From assembly GCA_913058575.1 (NCBI GenBank), contig CAJXRF010000006.1:1-64000 (forward strand): 64,000 nucleotides of DNA, given 5' to 3'. The stretch's first letter is position 1. The number at the start of each line of letters is the position of its first letter. The notes beneath the pieces were generated by a model. It saw nothing but the letters and a program-made list of their open reading frames with translations. It made no database searches and was not told the origin of the DNA. The stretch is from an uncultured Bermanella sp. GTDB taxonomy: Bacteria > Pseudomonadota > Gammaproteobacteria > Pseudomonadales > Oceanobacteraceae. The position numbers and the translations under genes were made by a program. Shown here in pieces: positions 1-8,290 of this stretch.

Positions 1-71
1 GGTCGTGCTGGATTCGAACCAGCGACCAATTGATTAAAAGTCAACTGCTCTACCAACTGAGCTAACGACCC
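1..71 (-). tRNA. tRNA-Lys (anticodon TTT), 3' end cut by the window edge
   Basis: The reverse complement begins GGGTCGTTAGCTCAG and contains the D-arm TTGGTAGAGC, the anticodon arm GACTTTTAATC with anticodon TTT, and the T-arm GGTTCGAATCC. This closely resembles E. coli tRNA-Lys. The acceptor stem lacks its last C and the CCA end, which lie before base 1. It is transcribed away from cpoB. Confidence 0.95.
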
Positions 72-86
72 CCAAAGCGGGCGCAA

Positions 87-114
87 ATAATACTATTTCT
101 CGGAATTAAAGCAA
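87..114 (-). promoter_or_regulatory. Probable sigma70 promoter of tRNA-Lys
   Basis: On the minus strand a -35-like TTGCTT (109-114) is followed by a 16-bp spacer and a -10 TATTAT (87-92). A GC-rich discriminator (GCGCCC) lies just downstream, as is usual for stringently controlled stable-RNA promoters. A start near base 80 would leave a very short leader before the tRNA 5' end at 71. The rest of the 72-284 gap shows nothing recognisable. Confidence 0.6.
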
Positions 115-278
115 CCCCTTAATGCTAACTTTTTATCTTTTATCTGTAAAAAATCAATATATTTCAATGATTTACCGAACTTGTAGGAAAAGGCGTCAAG
201 ATTCGCTCACTAAATACACAGCTATAAAGTAAAATACAGATAACAATAAGAAACAGACTGAAAAGAGAGGTGTGCCAG

Positions 279-301
279 TCTCGCCTAGAGGCTAGGCGAG
301 A
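279..301 (-). other. Perfect hairpin spanning the cpoB stop codon
   Basis: A 10-bp perfect inverted repeat (279-288 with 292-301) with a 3-nt loop includes the last codons and the TAG stop of cpoB. On the transcribed strand it is not followed by a U-tract, so it is not a standard intrinsic terminator. It could stabilise the 3' end of the tol-pal mRNA or act with Rho. Confidence 0.5.
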
Positions 302-1040
302 AATTTTCTTTTAAATATTTTTCAGCGAAGCGCGCGCTGGCAGAAGAGCTATGCTGATTAACCACTTCACGCAAAATTTCTTTTGATTTAATGTCGTCCC
401 CTAAACGATGCAGTATCACTCCTAGCTTATATTTTGAATCAGGGGTTTTAGCATGGTTAGGAAATTGATTTTTTACAAAAGTAAAAGCCTTGCGCGCCTC
501 GTCAAGGTTCGCCTGTTTATAATAGATCTGCCCCATCCAATAGTAGCCATTTACCACTAACGCACTCTTAGGGAAGTTCTGTAAAAATTGCATGAAAGCC
601 ACGGCCGCTTCATCTAGCTTACGAGCTTTCATCAAGTCGAAGGCAGCATCATAATCAGGCTTACCATCTAAATCACCACCCTCAGGTGAGGCTGCATTAC
701 CAGTCGCTCCCGAAGCCACCAATTGGCCAATACGACGATCGAGATCTAGGTAACGCTCTTTTTGCTCTTTCTTGAGCTTGTTAAGCTCATGAGCTTGTTC
801 TTCGAGACGCCCTTGCAAACTTTGAATTTCTTGCTTCAAAAGCTCTATTTCAGAAAATAACAGCTGATTGGCATGGCCCGATGAAGAAGGCGCCCTCACA
901 GGCACTTCATTCACAGTGCCCTGCGCTACCGGAGTATTGGCGCTAGGCAAAGAAGACCACGTATCGGCCTGAGAATAGGCCGTGATAGATATCACGGCAA
1001 TCATCAAAGGCAAAGCATGTAATTTACGGGATAGAGTCAT
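285..1040 (-). CDS. cpoB: CpoB/YbgF: Tol-Pal and PBP1B coordinator
   Basis: This is the periplasmic protein that, in E. coli, couples the Tol-Pal constriction machinery to peptidoglycan synthesis by PBP1B. The 251-aa product has a signal peptide (residues 1-25, ending SQA), a coiled coil at about 60-107 rich in Leu/Lys/Glu (the trimerisation region of the family), and TPR-type helices at about 128-245. The gene is the last of the tol-pal run. Its ATG shares one base with the TAA of the preceding pal, which implies translational coupling. Length and position are standard for the family. The stop codon sits inside a strong hairpin. Confidence 0.93.
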   Translation of the reverse strand: MTLSRKLHALPLMIAVISITAYSQADTWSSLPSANTPVAQGTVNEVPVRAPSSSGHANQLLFSEIELLKQEIQSLQGRLEEQAHELNKLKKEQKERYLDLDRRIGQLVASGATGNAASPEGGDLDGKPDYDAAFDLMKARKLDEAAVAFMQFLQNFPKSALVVNGYYWMGQIYYKQANLDEARKAFTFVKNQFPNHAKTPDSKYKLGVILHRLGDDIKSKEILREVVNQHSSSASARFAEKYLKENFSPSL

Positions 1041-1573
1041 TATCGAGCTTGATATTTAATTTCAGTACGGCGATTTTTAGCCCAGCTAGAATCATTTGAA
1101 CCAACCATAGCTGGACGCTCTTCACCAAAACTCACACTTTCTAACTGACGTGGATTAGCACCTTGAACTATTAAGTAGCGCTTTACAATATTTGCACGAC
1201 GCTCACCTAGTGCAAGGTTATATTCTACTGTGCCACGCTCATCACAATGCCCTTCCAATACAATACGAGCTTGTGGATTTGCCACTAAGTATTCAGCGTG
1301 AGCGTTTAATACATCTTTAAATTCAGGGCGAATTTCAGCGCGATCATAGCCGAAGTACACCAATGTTTGCTTTAAAAGAGGGTTTTCAGCTTGTGCTTGG
1401 ACCTGCTCTTCCGTTACCACATCCACATCAGGAGACTCTGGAACAGCTTGTGTTTGGCTTTCTTCTACCACTGTTTCAGTTGAAGACGTTCCTTCTTCAG
1501 TACCACCACCACTAGCACAACCCATAATGGCGACAGACAACAAGGATACTGCGAAAAGTTTATTTAATTGCAT
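1040..1573 (-). CDS. pal: Peptidoglycan-associated lipoprotein Pal, copy 1
   Basis: Outer-membrane lipoprotein that binds peptidoglycan and TolB and helps invaginate the envelope at division. The 177-aa product has a lipoprotein signal ending AIMGC (Cys19), an acidic disordered linker to about residue 64, and an OmpA-like domain with YFGYDRAEI, GHCDERGTVEYN and the KNRR signature near the C-terminus. Residue +2 after the lipid Cys is Ala, compatible with Lol sorting to the outer membrane. It lies 44 bp after a second pal copy and overlaps cpoB by one base. This copy sits directly before cpoB, the usual position of pal. Confidence 0.94.
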   Translation of the reverse strand: MQLNKLFAVSLLSVAIMGCASGGGTEEGTSSTETVVEESQTQAVPESPDVDVVTEEQVQAQAENPLLKQTLVYFGYDRAEIRPEFKDVLNAHAEYLVANPQARIVLEGHCDERGTVEYNLALGERRANIVKRYLIVQGANPRQLESVSFGEERPAMVGSNDSSWAKNRRTEIKYQAR

Positions 1574-1617
1574 GCTTTTATACCGTATTTTTAATAATGA
1601 ATAAGTAAAGGCTAATT

Positions 1618-2163
1618 TTAATTATTGGCTACTGCTGTTTTGTAATTGATAACAGCACGGCGGTTTTTAGACCAATCAGTTTCTTGCGAACCGATAATCT
1701 CTGGACGCTCCTCACCAAAACTAACACTGTCTAGCTGAGACGGATTAACACCCTGGACAATTAAGTACGACTTAACTGAATTAGCACGGCGCTCACCCAA
1801 TGCAAGGTTATATTCGACTGTGCCACGCTCATCGCAATGCCCCTCAAAAACAATGCTAGCTTGAGGGTTTGCCATCAAGTATTTAGCGTGGGCATTCAAT
1901 ACTTTTTTATACTCAGGGGATATCTCAGTTCGGTCGTAACCGAAGTAAATCACCTTGCTATCAAGTAATGGGTCAAAAGTTTGAACGTCCTGCGTACCAG
2001 TTACAACATCAATACTTCCCTCGCTATCAACTGCCTGAGTTTGATCTTCCTGGCCTTCTGGGTTGGTTGCCAGTGCCGACTCATCGGAGATCGTACTGGT
2101 GCTTTCACAACCCATTATCGCCAACGAAAGTACCGATACTGCAAATAATTTATTCAATTGCAT
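1618..2163 (-). CDS. Second, tandem Pal lipoprotein
   Basis: A 181-aa paralogue of the adjacent Pal. Both start MQLNKLFAVS and reach a lipobox ending AIMGC at Cys19. Their OmpA domains share a 22-residue identical run around GHCDERGTVEYN and the ERRAN segment. The linkers have diverged strongly. The residue after the lipid Cys is Glu here and Ala in copy 1, and this copy has a longer tail (KTAVANN). It sits 30 bp after tolB. Known Tol-Pal clusters normally carry one pal, so this is a local duplication kept intact. Both copies retain the peptidoglycan-binding signature, so neither looks like a pseudogene. Confidence 0.9.
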   Translation of the reverse strand: MQLNKLFAVSVLSLAIMGCESTSTISDESALATNPEGQEDQTQAVDSEGSIDVVTGTQDVQTFDPLLDSKVIYFGYDRTEISPEYKKVLNAHAKYLMANPQASIVFEGHCDERGTVEYNLALGERRANSVKSYLIVQGVNPSQLDSVSFGEERPEIIGSQETDWSKNRRAVINYKTAVANN

Positions 2164-2193
2164 GCTAATAACCCTGCATTAATGTCTTAAAAA

Positions 2194-3483
2194 CTAGTTT
2201 AAATATGGGCCCCAGGCGGGTTCTCGAACATCACCGCTTTTAGAGGGCACTAAAAATTTCACATCACCATCAACAGAAACAGCAGCCAAAATGCTACGTT
2301 TGTTGTATTTTGCAGCATACATTACCATAACTCCATTAGGAGAAACACTAGGTGACTCATCCAAGAATGTGTCTGATGTCAATATCTGCAACAAGCCTCT
2401 CGTTAAGTCCATGGACGCTATGTGAAACGGTTCACCTTTTGCGCTTTGATGCACCATAACCAAAAACCGACCATCCTGAGCTAAACGAGCACGAGCATTG
2501 TAATTCCCTTCAAATGTCAGCCTTTCAATATAACCACTTTCGATATTTACACGATAAATTTGTGGTTTACCCGCACGCCCGCTCGTAAAAATAATATGCT
2601 TGCCATCCGGCATCCAATTAGGCTCTGTATCTATGGCGTAATGATTGGTAACTCGTAACCAGTGGCGCGTGGCTAAATCCACTACGTATATTTCAGGATT
2701 GCCATCTTTTGATAGCACCAAGGCCAGTTTGTTCCCATCAGGAGAAAAAGCGGGTGCACTATTAATGCCCTTATTTGCACTTACCAGCTGCTTCTTGCCC
2801 GTTGATAAATCCTGCACGTAAACTTTACTGCCAGTATCCTCTAGTAATACATAGGCAAGCCTTTTACCGTCAGGTGACCAAGCCGGAGAGAATATCGAAT
2901 ACTTAGAACTCATAACCACTTTCTCTCTCGCACCATCGCTGTCTGCTATGGCTAAATTAAAACGGGTTCTAAGAGAGTTTGTAGTGACATAAGCAATTTT
3001 TGTAGAGAACGCTCCTCTAATGCCAGTCAACTGCTCATAAATAGCATCGCTTACTCGGTGTGCTATGTCCCTAAATTGCGAGACTTTGCCTGTCAGTGTT
3101 TGAGTTAGAATTTCCCGTTCATTAAAGACATCAAACAACTGATATCGAAATTGATATTTATCTGCAGAGGTTAACTTAACCTCACCAATCACAACATATT
3201 CTTGCTTCAATAAACGCCAATCCCTGAAGTAAACATCCTCCTCCTGACTTGGGTGACTCAACATATCATCAGGTTTCAATACAGAAAAATGCCCACTGCG
3301 TTCTAAATCACTGCGCACAATATCCCCAAGATTGACTGGAAGCGCTTTAGCCCCCGACCACTTCATTGGCACCACAGAAATAGGTATCGAAGAAGCGATA
3401 CCTTGGGTTATTTCAATGGTCAACTCAGCCCTAGCGCTCACCGAAAGGAGCATTAGGCACAACCAAAAATAAACTCTCATCAT
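2194..3483 (-). CDS. tolB: Tol-Pal system protein TolB
   Basis: Periplasmic beta-propeller that shuttles between Pal and TolA. The 429-aa product has a signal peptide (about 1-19, ending SARA), an N-terminal alpha/beta domain, and WD40-like PD40 repeats from about residue 190 with recurring SPDGKRLAY, SPDGNKLAL and MPDGKHIIF signatures. The length matches the family. Its start overlaps the end of tolA by 4 bases (ATGA type), indicating translational coupling. The tandem pal genes follow directly. Confidence 0.96.
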   Translation of the reverse strand: MMRVYFWLCLMLLSVSARAELTIEITQGIASSIPISVVPMKWSGAKALPVNLGDIVRSDLERSGHFSVLKPDDMLSHPSQEEDVYFRDWRLLKQEYVVIGEVKLTSADKYQFRYQLFDVFNEREILTQTLTGKVSQFRDIAHRVSDAIYEQLTGIRGAFSTKIAYVTTNSLRTRFNLAIADSDGAREKVVMSSKYSIFSPAWSPDGKRLAYVLLEDTGSKVYVQDLSTGKKQLVSANKGINSAPAFSPDGNKLALVLSKDGNPEIYVVDLATRHWLRVTNHYAIDTEPNWMPDGKHIIFTSGRAGKPQIYRVNIESGYIERLTFEGNYNARARLAQDGRFLVMVHQSAKGEPFHIASMDLTRGLLQILTSDTFLDESPSVSPNGVMVMYAAKYNKRSILAAVSVDGDVKFLVPSKSGDVREPAWGPYLN

Positions 3484-4229
3484 AATCTTGCCGTACTCGG
3501 TTGTAGTTTTAATTTAAATTTACGAAATTCTTTTTCAAACAACACTAAGTCTTTAGGTACAGGAAACTGAGCGACTTTCCATACAGCCTGCTCTGCTGAG
3601 CGATCTAAAGCAGCGTTACCGCTTGATTCAACTAATTGCACTTCAGTGACTTCACCCGTGGGCACCAAAAAAATCCTTAATGTCACCTCATCATCATGTT
3701 TAGCACTAGGAGGATGGCGCCAAACGCTTTCAATCAGGGCTCTGATTTTCCCTGAGTAACTCATAATTGCTTCTTGATCTTTATTGGCTTTATCTAATAA
3801 CAACTCTTCATTCAATAAGTTCGCCAAATCATTTTGCTTTTCCTCCTCTTCTAAAGCTGAAAACAGGTCCGTATCAGGTAATGGAAGAGGTTTTGGGGCA
3901 GGCTTTGGCTTTGTAGGGGCTACTTTTTTAATGGGTATCTTTTTCGCCTTTTTCTTATCCACCACCGCTTTTTTAGGCTTAACTACATTCTTTTTGGCAA
4001 TGGCTTTTTTAGCAACGGGTTTCTTCTTCGGTTTTTTAATGGTTTTTTTAGGCACCGCTTTCTTAGCCTGCACCAAACGAGCATTAATATGTTTGGGCAC
4101 CTTAGTAATGACCGGCTCGCTATTCATCCACTTTGTGGATAGCAATACCATGACCAGAGTAATAATAAGCCCCGAAGCCAAAACCGGAATACCGAAACTG
4201 CGCGGATCAGATAAAGGAAACAACTGCAT
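3480..4229 (-). CDS. tolA: Tol-Pal inner-membrane energy transducer TolA
   Basis: Spans the periplasm and transmits proton-motive-force energy from TolQR to TolB/Pal. One N-terminal transmembrane segment (about 14-31) is followed by a Lys/Pro/Ala-rich domain II (about 45-118) and a TonB/TolA C-terminal domain with the signature SGNAALDRSAEQAVWK. At 249 aa it is much shorter than the E. coli protein, mainly because domain II is compact. It shares one base with the tolR stop and overlaps tolB. The low-complexity lysine codons create a long open frame on the opposite strand that is not a gene. Confidence 0.94.
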   Translation of the reverse strand: MQLFPLSDPRSFGIPVLASGLIITLVMVLLSTKWMNSEPVITKVPKHINARLVQAKKAVPKKTIKKPKKKPVAKKAIAKKNVVKPKKAVVDKKKAKKIPIKKVAPTKPKPAPKPLPLPDTDLFSALEEEEKQNDLANLLNEELLLDKANKDQEAIMSYSGKIRALIESVWRHPPSAKHDDEVTLRIFLVPTGEVTEVQLVESSGNAALDRSAEQAVWKVAQFPVPKDLVLFEKEFRKFKLKLQPSTARL

Positions 4230-4657
4230 TATTTGCCGGGCTCCGGTGCATCTGTCACCAAGCCAACACTCGCAGCACCGGCCCCCTGCAGAGCTGCCAT
4301 TAACGCAATAACTTTGCCGTACATAACGTTTTCATCACCGCGAACCAATACTTCCGTAGCAGGTTGCTGCTTAAGTATTTTAGCCACATACTTCTGTACA
4401 AAATCTAAACTGGCCGCTTTATCCTCAGAGCGCCCTCGTTCCAAGATATATGCGCCATTTTTTTTAATACTAACAATTAAAGGCTCTTCCTTTTTTGGGG
4501 ATTTCATTGGTTGAGTGGCCACCTTAGGTAGGTCCACCTTCACCCCTTGAGTAAGTACTGGCGCAGTAATCATAAAAATTACCATCAATACCAACATCAC
4601 ATCGATATAGGGCACCACATTCATTTCAGCAATTGGACGACGTTTTTCCCTAGCCAT
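4229..4657 (-). CDS. tolR: Tol-Pal proton-channel subunit TolR
   Basis: ExbD/TolR family: together with TolQ it forms the proton-driven motor. The 142-aa product has a short cytosolic start, one transmembrane helix with the essential Asp (VVPYIDVMLVLMVIFM), and a periplasmic domain. It overlaps tolQ by 8 bases and shares one base with tolA, which places it firmly in the operon. Length is normal for the family. Confidence 0.96.
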   Translation of the reverse strand: MAREKRRPIAEMNVVPYIDVMLVLMVIFMITAPVLTQGVKVDLPKVATQPMKSPKKEEPLIVSIKKNGAYILERGRSEDKAASLDFVQKYVAKILKQQPATEVLVRGDENVMYGKVIALMAALQGAGAASVGLVTDAPEPGK

Positions 4658-5372
4658 TATCGTCTGCCGTTGCTGAATCTACAGGTAAAGCCACTTTATT
4701 TCGCTTATGTACTTGGCGATGCAATATATTAATAAACTCTTCCGAAAATGTTTCATAATTCGTGGCAATTCTATCAACGCGGGTATTAAAGCGATTGTAA
4801 AAAATAACCGCAGGAATCGCCGCAAATAGCCCAATAGCGGTGGCAATCAATGCCTCTGCAATGCCTGGTGCCACAGTGGCTAAGGTTGCCTGATGAACAT
4901 TCGCAAGCCCTCTAAAACTATTCATGATGCCCCAAACCGTACCAAATAGACCCACATAAGGACTGGTGGAACCCACCGTTGCAAGAAATGAAAGGTGATG
5001 ATCTAGCAGTTCTGTTTCCCTCGTTGTCGCCACGCGCATGGCTCTTTGAGTGCCCTCCATAACGGCATCGGGATCTGCATTACTTTGCTGGCGTAAACGA
5101 CTAAATTCCCTGAAGCCCGCCGTAAATATATTTTCAACCCCAAAACCAGAAGGTTCAGCAGAAATTTCTCGGTATAAAAGGCTAAGATCCATACCAGACC
5201 AAAAGCGATCTTCAAACTCGTCATAATGCTCTTTAGCAGCATTTAACACACGCTGGCGCTGAACAATAATGACCCAAGATGCAAAAACAGCCATCACCAA
5301 TATGATCATGACGCATTTAACTACCCAGCTGGCACTGGCAATAAGAGACCATAAGGTCATCGGTTCAGTCAC
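4650..5372 (-). CDS. tolQ: Tol-Pal proton-channel subunit TolQ
   Basis: ExbB/TolQ/MotA family inner-membrane protein forming the stator ring with TolR. The 240-aa product shows three hydrophobic segments (about 14-36, 134-156 and 170-192), the conserved TVGSTSPYVGLFGTVWGIM stretch, and the GIAEALIATAIGL motif of the third helix. It overlaps both ybgC (8 bases) and tolR (8 bases). Confidence 0.96.
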   Translation of the reverse strand: MTEPMTLWSLIASASWVVKCVMIILVMAVFASWVIIVQRQRVLNAAKEHYDEFEDRFWSGMDLSLLYREISAEPSGFGVENIFTAGFREFSRLRQQSNADPDAVMEGTQRAMRVATTRETELLDHHLSFLATVGSTSPYVGLFGTVWGIMNSFRGLANVHQATLATVAPGIAEALIATAIGLFAAIPAVIFYNRFNTRVDRIATNYETFSEEFINILHRQVHKRNKVALPVDSATADDNG

Positions 5373-5790
5373 TCTTAACTCCTTCTGAGTCTTCTATGTT
5401 CATCGCTGCAATAATATTTAAGGGTATCGCTAAGGGTTTTAATGTTTGACTATTTAAACATGCAATTGTCACGCTTGCCTTTAGTTTTTGCTCGTCACCC
5501 AATAGGATCTGCTGAGTCATGATAAAAGAGGCTTTTTTGGCTTTTTGAATTTGCACATTCACCTGCAAAGCATCATCTAACAGTGCAGGAGACAACCAGT
5601 TGATTTGCATGTCTCGCACAACAAAGACCACACCTTGGCGTTTTAATTCAGATTGATTAAACCCTAATCCGCGCAACCATTCTGTGCGGGCACGCTCAAG
5701 AAATTGCAAATAGCGCGCGTGATATACAATTTCACCTGCATCCGTGTCTTCAAAATAAACCCGTACAGGCCAGCTAAAATGTGCCGTCAT
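5365..5790 (-). CDS. ybgC: Tol-Pal associated acyl-CoA thioesterase YbgC
   Basis: Hotdog-fold thioesterase found at the head of tol-pal clusters. The 141-aa product carries the family signature YFEDTDAGEIVYHARYL with the catalytic Asp, followed by FLERARTEWLR. It acts on short acyl-CoA or acyl-ACP in characterised relatives; its exact role in Tol-Pal is not settled. It is the first gene of the tightly overlapping tol set and lies 59 bp downstream of ruvB. Confidence 0.94.
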   Translation of the reverse strand: MTAHFSWPVRVYFEDTDAGEIVYHARYLQFLERARTEWLRGLGFNQSELKRQGVVFVVRDMQINWLSPALLDDALQVNVQIQKAKKASFIMTQQILLGDEQKLKASVTIACLNSQTLKPLAIPLNIIAAMNIEDSEGVKSD

Positions 5791-5849
5791 TAAATTTCCT
5801 TAAAACTACAAAGCGACTATTAGTTAATGCTACCCGCTAATTTTTATTT

Positions 5850-6875
5850 TTACTTAGATTCAATTTGCGGAGCACTTAAGCCAAAGTGCAAATACGCATT
5901 ATCAGTCACCACTCGCCCTCGAGAGGTGCGCATCATAAACCCCTGCTGAATAAGATACGGCTCGATGACATCTTCAATTGTGTCACGCTCTTCACTGATG
6001 GCCGCCGCTAAAGAATCTACGCCTACGGGCCCTCCACCAAATTTTTCAATCATCGCCAGTAACAAACGTCTATCCATGTGATCTAATCCATGGGTATCGA
6101 CATTTAACATGTTCAACGCAAGATCTGCCACGTCTTGACTAACATCGCCGTTAAATTTTACCTGTGCATAATCTCTCACGCGACGCAGCAAACGGTTCGC
6201 TATTCTAGGTGTACCTCGTGACCTCAATGCCACTTCTTTAGAGCCTGCGTCATCAATGGTCACACCTAATAAACCTGCGCTTCGTGTCACAATACCGGTT
6301 AAGTCCTTAACATTATAAAATTCCAAACGCTGCACAATGCCAAACCGATCCCTTAAAGGGGACGTTAATAGGCCAGCACGAGTGGTGGCCCCTACCAACG
6401 TAAACGAAGGTAAGTCAATCTTAATAGAGCGAGCTGCCGGCCCTTCCCCCACCATAATATCCAATTGATAATCTTCCATGGCTGGATATAAAATCTCTTC
6501 CACAGCAGGGCTAAGGCGGTGTATTTCATCAATAAATAAAACATCCCCCTCTTCTAAATTGGTTAACAATGCCGCCAAGTCACCCGCTCTTTCTAAAACA
6601 GGCCCTGAACTGGATTTTAAATTCACACCTAATTCGTTGGCAATAATATTAGCCAACGTGGTTTTACCTAATCCTGGCGGGCCAAATATCAAGGTATGAT
6701 CTAACGCTTCTTTTCTAGCCGTCGCCGCGCCTATGAATATTTCCATTTGTTCACGCACCACTGGCTGACCTTCATAATCACAAAGGCGCGTGGGGCGAAT
6801 CGCCCTATCTTGACGAGGCTCAACACCCGATATTTCAGGGGTTTGTGCACTTACAAAGCGATCACTTTCAATCAT
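5850..6875 (-). CDS. ruvB: Holliday junction branch-migration ATPase RuvB
   Basis: AAA+ motor that drives branch migration with RuvA. The 341-aa product has Walker [10 protein letters not shown] (from residue 65), Walker [10 protein letters not shown], sensor 1 VGATTRAG, the arginine-finger region SPLRDRFG, and a C-terminal winged-helix domain that binds DNA. It lies 18 bp after ruvA in the order ruvC-ruvA-ruvB. Length is typical. Confidence 0.98.
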   Translation of the reverse strand: MIESDRFVSAQTPEISGVEPRQDRAIRPTRLCDYEGQPVVREQMEIFIGAATARKEALDHTLIFGPPGLGKTTLANIIANELGVNLKSSSGPVLERAGDLAALLTNLEEGDVLFIDEIHRLSPAVEEILYPAMEDYQLDIMVGEGPAARSIKIDLPSFTLVGATTRAGLLTSPLRDRFGIVQRLEFYNVKDLTGIVTRSAGLLGVTIDDAGSKEVALRSRGTPRIANRLLRRVRDYAQVKFNGDVSQDVADLALNMLNVDTHGLDHMDRRLLLAMIEKFGGGPVGVDSLAAAISEERDTIEDVIEPYLIQQGFMMRTSRGRVVTDNAYLHFGLSAPQIESK

Positions 6876-6893
6876 ATTAGGTTCCCAGCAGCG

Positions 6894-7505
6894 CTATTGC
6901 TTAAGCATGCCTTTTAAAGCAAATCGAATGAGGTCTTCAGGCCCTTTTACAGGCTCTTTAATAGCAGATATGGCTTTAGCCGCTTCGGTGGGCTTATAAC
7001 CAAGGGCAATTAATGCACCTTCTGCTTCTTGAATCCATTTATCTTGATCCATTGGCGCTGGATTGGCTGTGGCCATAAGTGGCAATTCAGAATCCACATG
7101 CCACTCTTTCAAGCGGTCTTTCATTTCCACCACTAATCGCTCAGCGGTTTTTTTACCTATGCCAGGAATACGCACTAAAGACACTGAATCACCATCGTGA
7201 ATACTGCGCACAAAGCTATCGGCTTCAATGCCCGACAAAATAGACAAAGCCAGTTTAGGCCCCACTCCTGACACTTTAATTAATGCTCTAAAAAGTTTGC
7301 GCTGCTGTTTATCTGAAAAGCCAAACAACACCTGTGCATCTTCGCGCACCACAAAATGAGTGTGCAATGTCACTTGCTCGCCTAATGGAGGGAGGTTGTA
7401 AATGGATGTCATGGGTGCAAGCACTTCATAGCCAATGCCATTTACATCAATTAATAATTCAGGGGGGTGTTTCTCAAGAAGAGTGCCAGTAATACGACCA
7501 ATCAT
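6894..7505 (-). CDS. ruvA: Holliday junction DNA-binding protein RuvA
   Basis: Tetrameric junction-binding protein that loads RuvB. The 203-aa product has an N-terminal OB fold starting MIGRITGTL, two helix-hairpin-helix motifs (VSGVGPKLALSILSG and IPGIGKKTAERLVVEMK), and a flexible linker to a small C-terminal domain that contacts RuvB. It lies 76 bp after ruvC and 18 bp before ruvB. All expected domains are present. Confidence 0.98.
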   Translation of the reverse strand: MIGRITGTLLEKHPPELLIDVNGIGYEVLAPMTSIYNLPPLGEQVTLHTHFVVREDAQVLFGFSDKQQRKLFRALIKVSGVGPKLALSILSGIEADSFVRSIHDGDSVSLVRIPGIGKKTAERLVVEMKDRLKEWHVDSELPLMATANPAPMDQDKWIQEAEGALIALGYKPTEAAKAISAIKEPVKGPEDLIRFALKGMLKQ

Positions 7506-7581
7506 AGAATTCAGCGCTTATTTTAAAATACTGTAAATATAGCCAGTAGAGTACCCAAACAACCTTATAAAGACCAGAGTC

Positions 7582-8115
7582 TTAAACGCTAAAACTCTGC
7601 AACCTGCCGCGCTTTTGTCTTGCGCCGCCTGCCTTTGCCACTAAATTGTGGTTTGAGTATGCATGGGTTATGGCAATGGCCAATGCATCGGCTGCATCGG
7701 CCTGAGGCTTACCCGGTAACCCCAGTAGAATTTGTACCATATGCTGTACTTGCTCTTTTTCAGCACTGCCCTTGCCTGTTACCGCCTGTTTCACGGCTCT
7801 TGCGGCGTATTCAAACACGGGAAGCCCCTGAGTAGCCGCGGCCACAATGGCACTGCCCCGAGCCTGCCCTAGCTTTAAAGCAGAGTCGGCATTTTTTCCC
7901 ATAAACACCTGCTCAATGACAAACTCTTCAGGGTTGTTGTCTTTGATTAATTGAGTCACACATTCAAAAATCTGCTTTAAACGAAAAGCCAAATCTTTGC
8001 TGATATCAATGCGAATACAGCCCGATGTGATATAGCGTAATTGACTGCCTTTAGATTCTATTACGCCGAAACCCGTTAGCCGAGAACCAGGGTCTATACC
8101 TAATATTATCGCCAT
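7582..8115 (-). CDS. ruvC: Crossover junction endodeoxyribonuclease RuvC
   Basis: RNase-H-fold resolvase that cuts Holliday junctions. The 177-aa product shows the catalytic acidic residues in [12 protein letters not shown] (first Asp), EFVIEQVF (Glu), and [12 protein letters not shown] (C-terminal Asp pair). The family motif ALKLGQARG is also present. It starts the ruvCAB run; no yebC gene lies between it and aspS, unlike in E. coli. Confidence 0.97.
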   Translation of the reverse strand: MAIILGIDPGSRLTGFGVIESKGSQLRYITSGCIRIDISKDLAFRLKQIFECVTQLIKDNNPEEFVIEQVFMGKNADSALKLGQARGSAIVAAATQGLPVFEYAARAVKQAVTGKGSAEKEQVQHMVQILLGLPGKPQADAADALAIAITHAYSNHNLVAKAGGARQKRGRLQSFSV

Positions 8116-8239
8116 AATACGCTTTTACACCCTTTAAATTTAACCAGACTCACGCCATACCAACTTACCATGAGCTTTATGAATGAGCACTGAAAATGAC
8201 TGCCATCACTATTAATCCTGCCCAATCACAAGATTGAGA

Positions 8240-8274
8240 CACAAAAAAAGAAGCACTAGGCTTCTTTTTTTGTG
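8240..8274 (-). terminator. Strong intrinsic terminator after aspS
   Basis: A 15-bp perfect stem (8240-8254 with 8260-8274) with a 5-nt loop has A7 on one arm and T7 on the other, so it can work on either strand. It lies 16 bp after the aspS stop and before ruvC, separating aspS transcription from the ruv genes. Confidence 0.85.
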
Positions 8275-8290
8275 AAACGCAGCAATTAAA

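Noticed and set aside
3784-4311. 175-codon plus-strand open frame opposite tolA
   Set aside because: Low-complexity antisense of the Lys/Pro-rich domain II of tolA; the tol genes here are overlapping and clearly coding on the minus strand.
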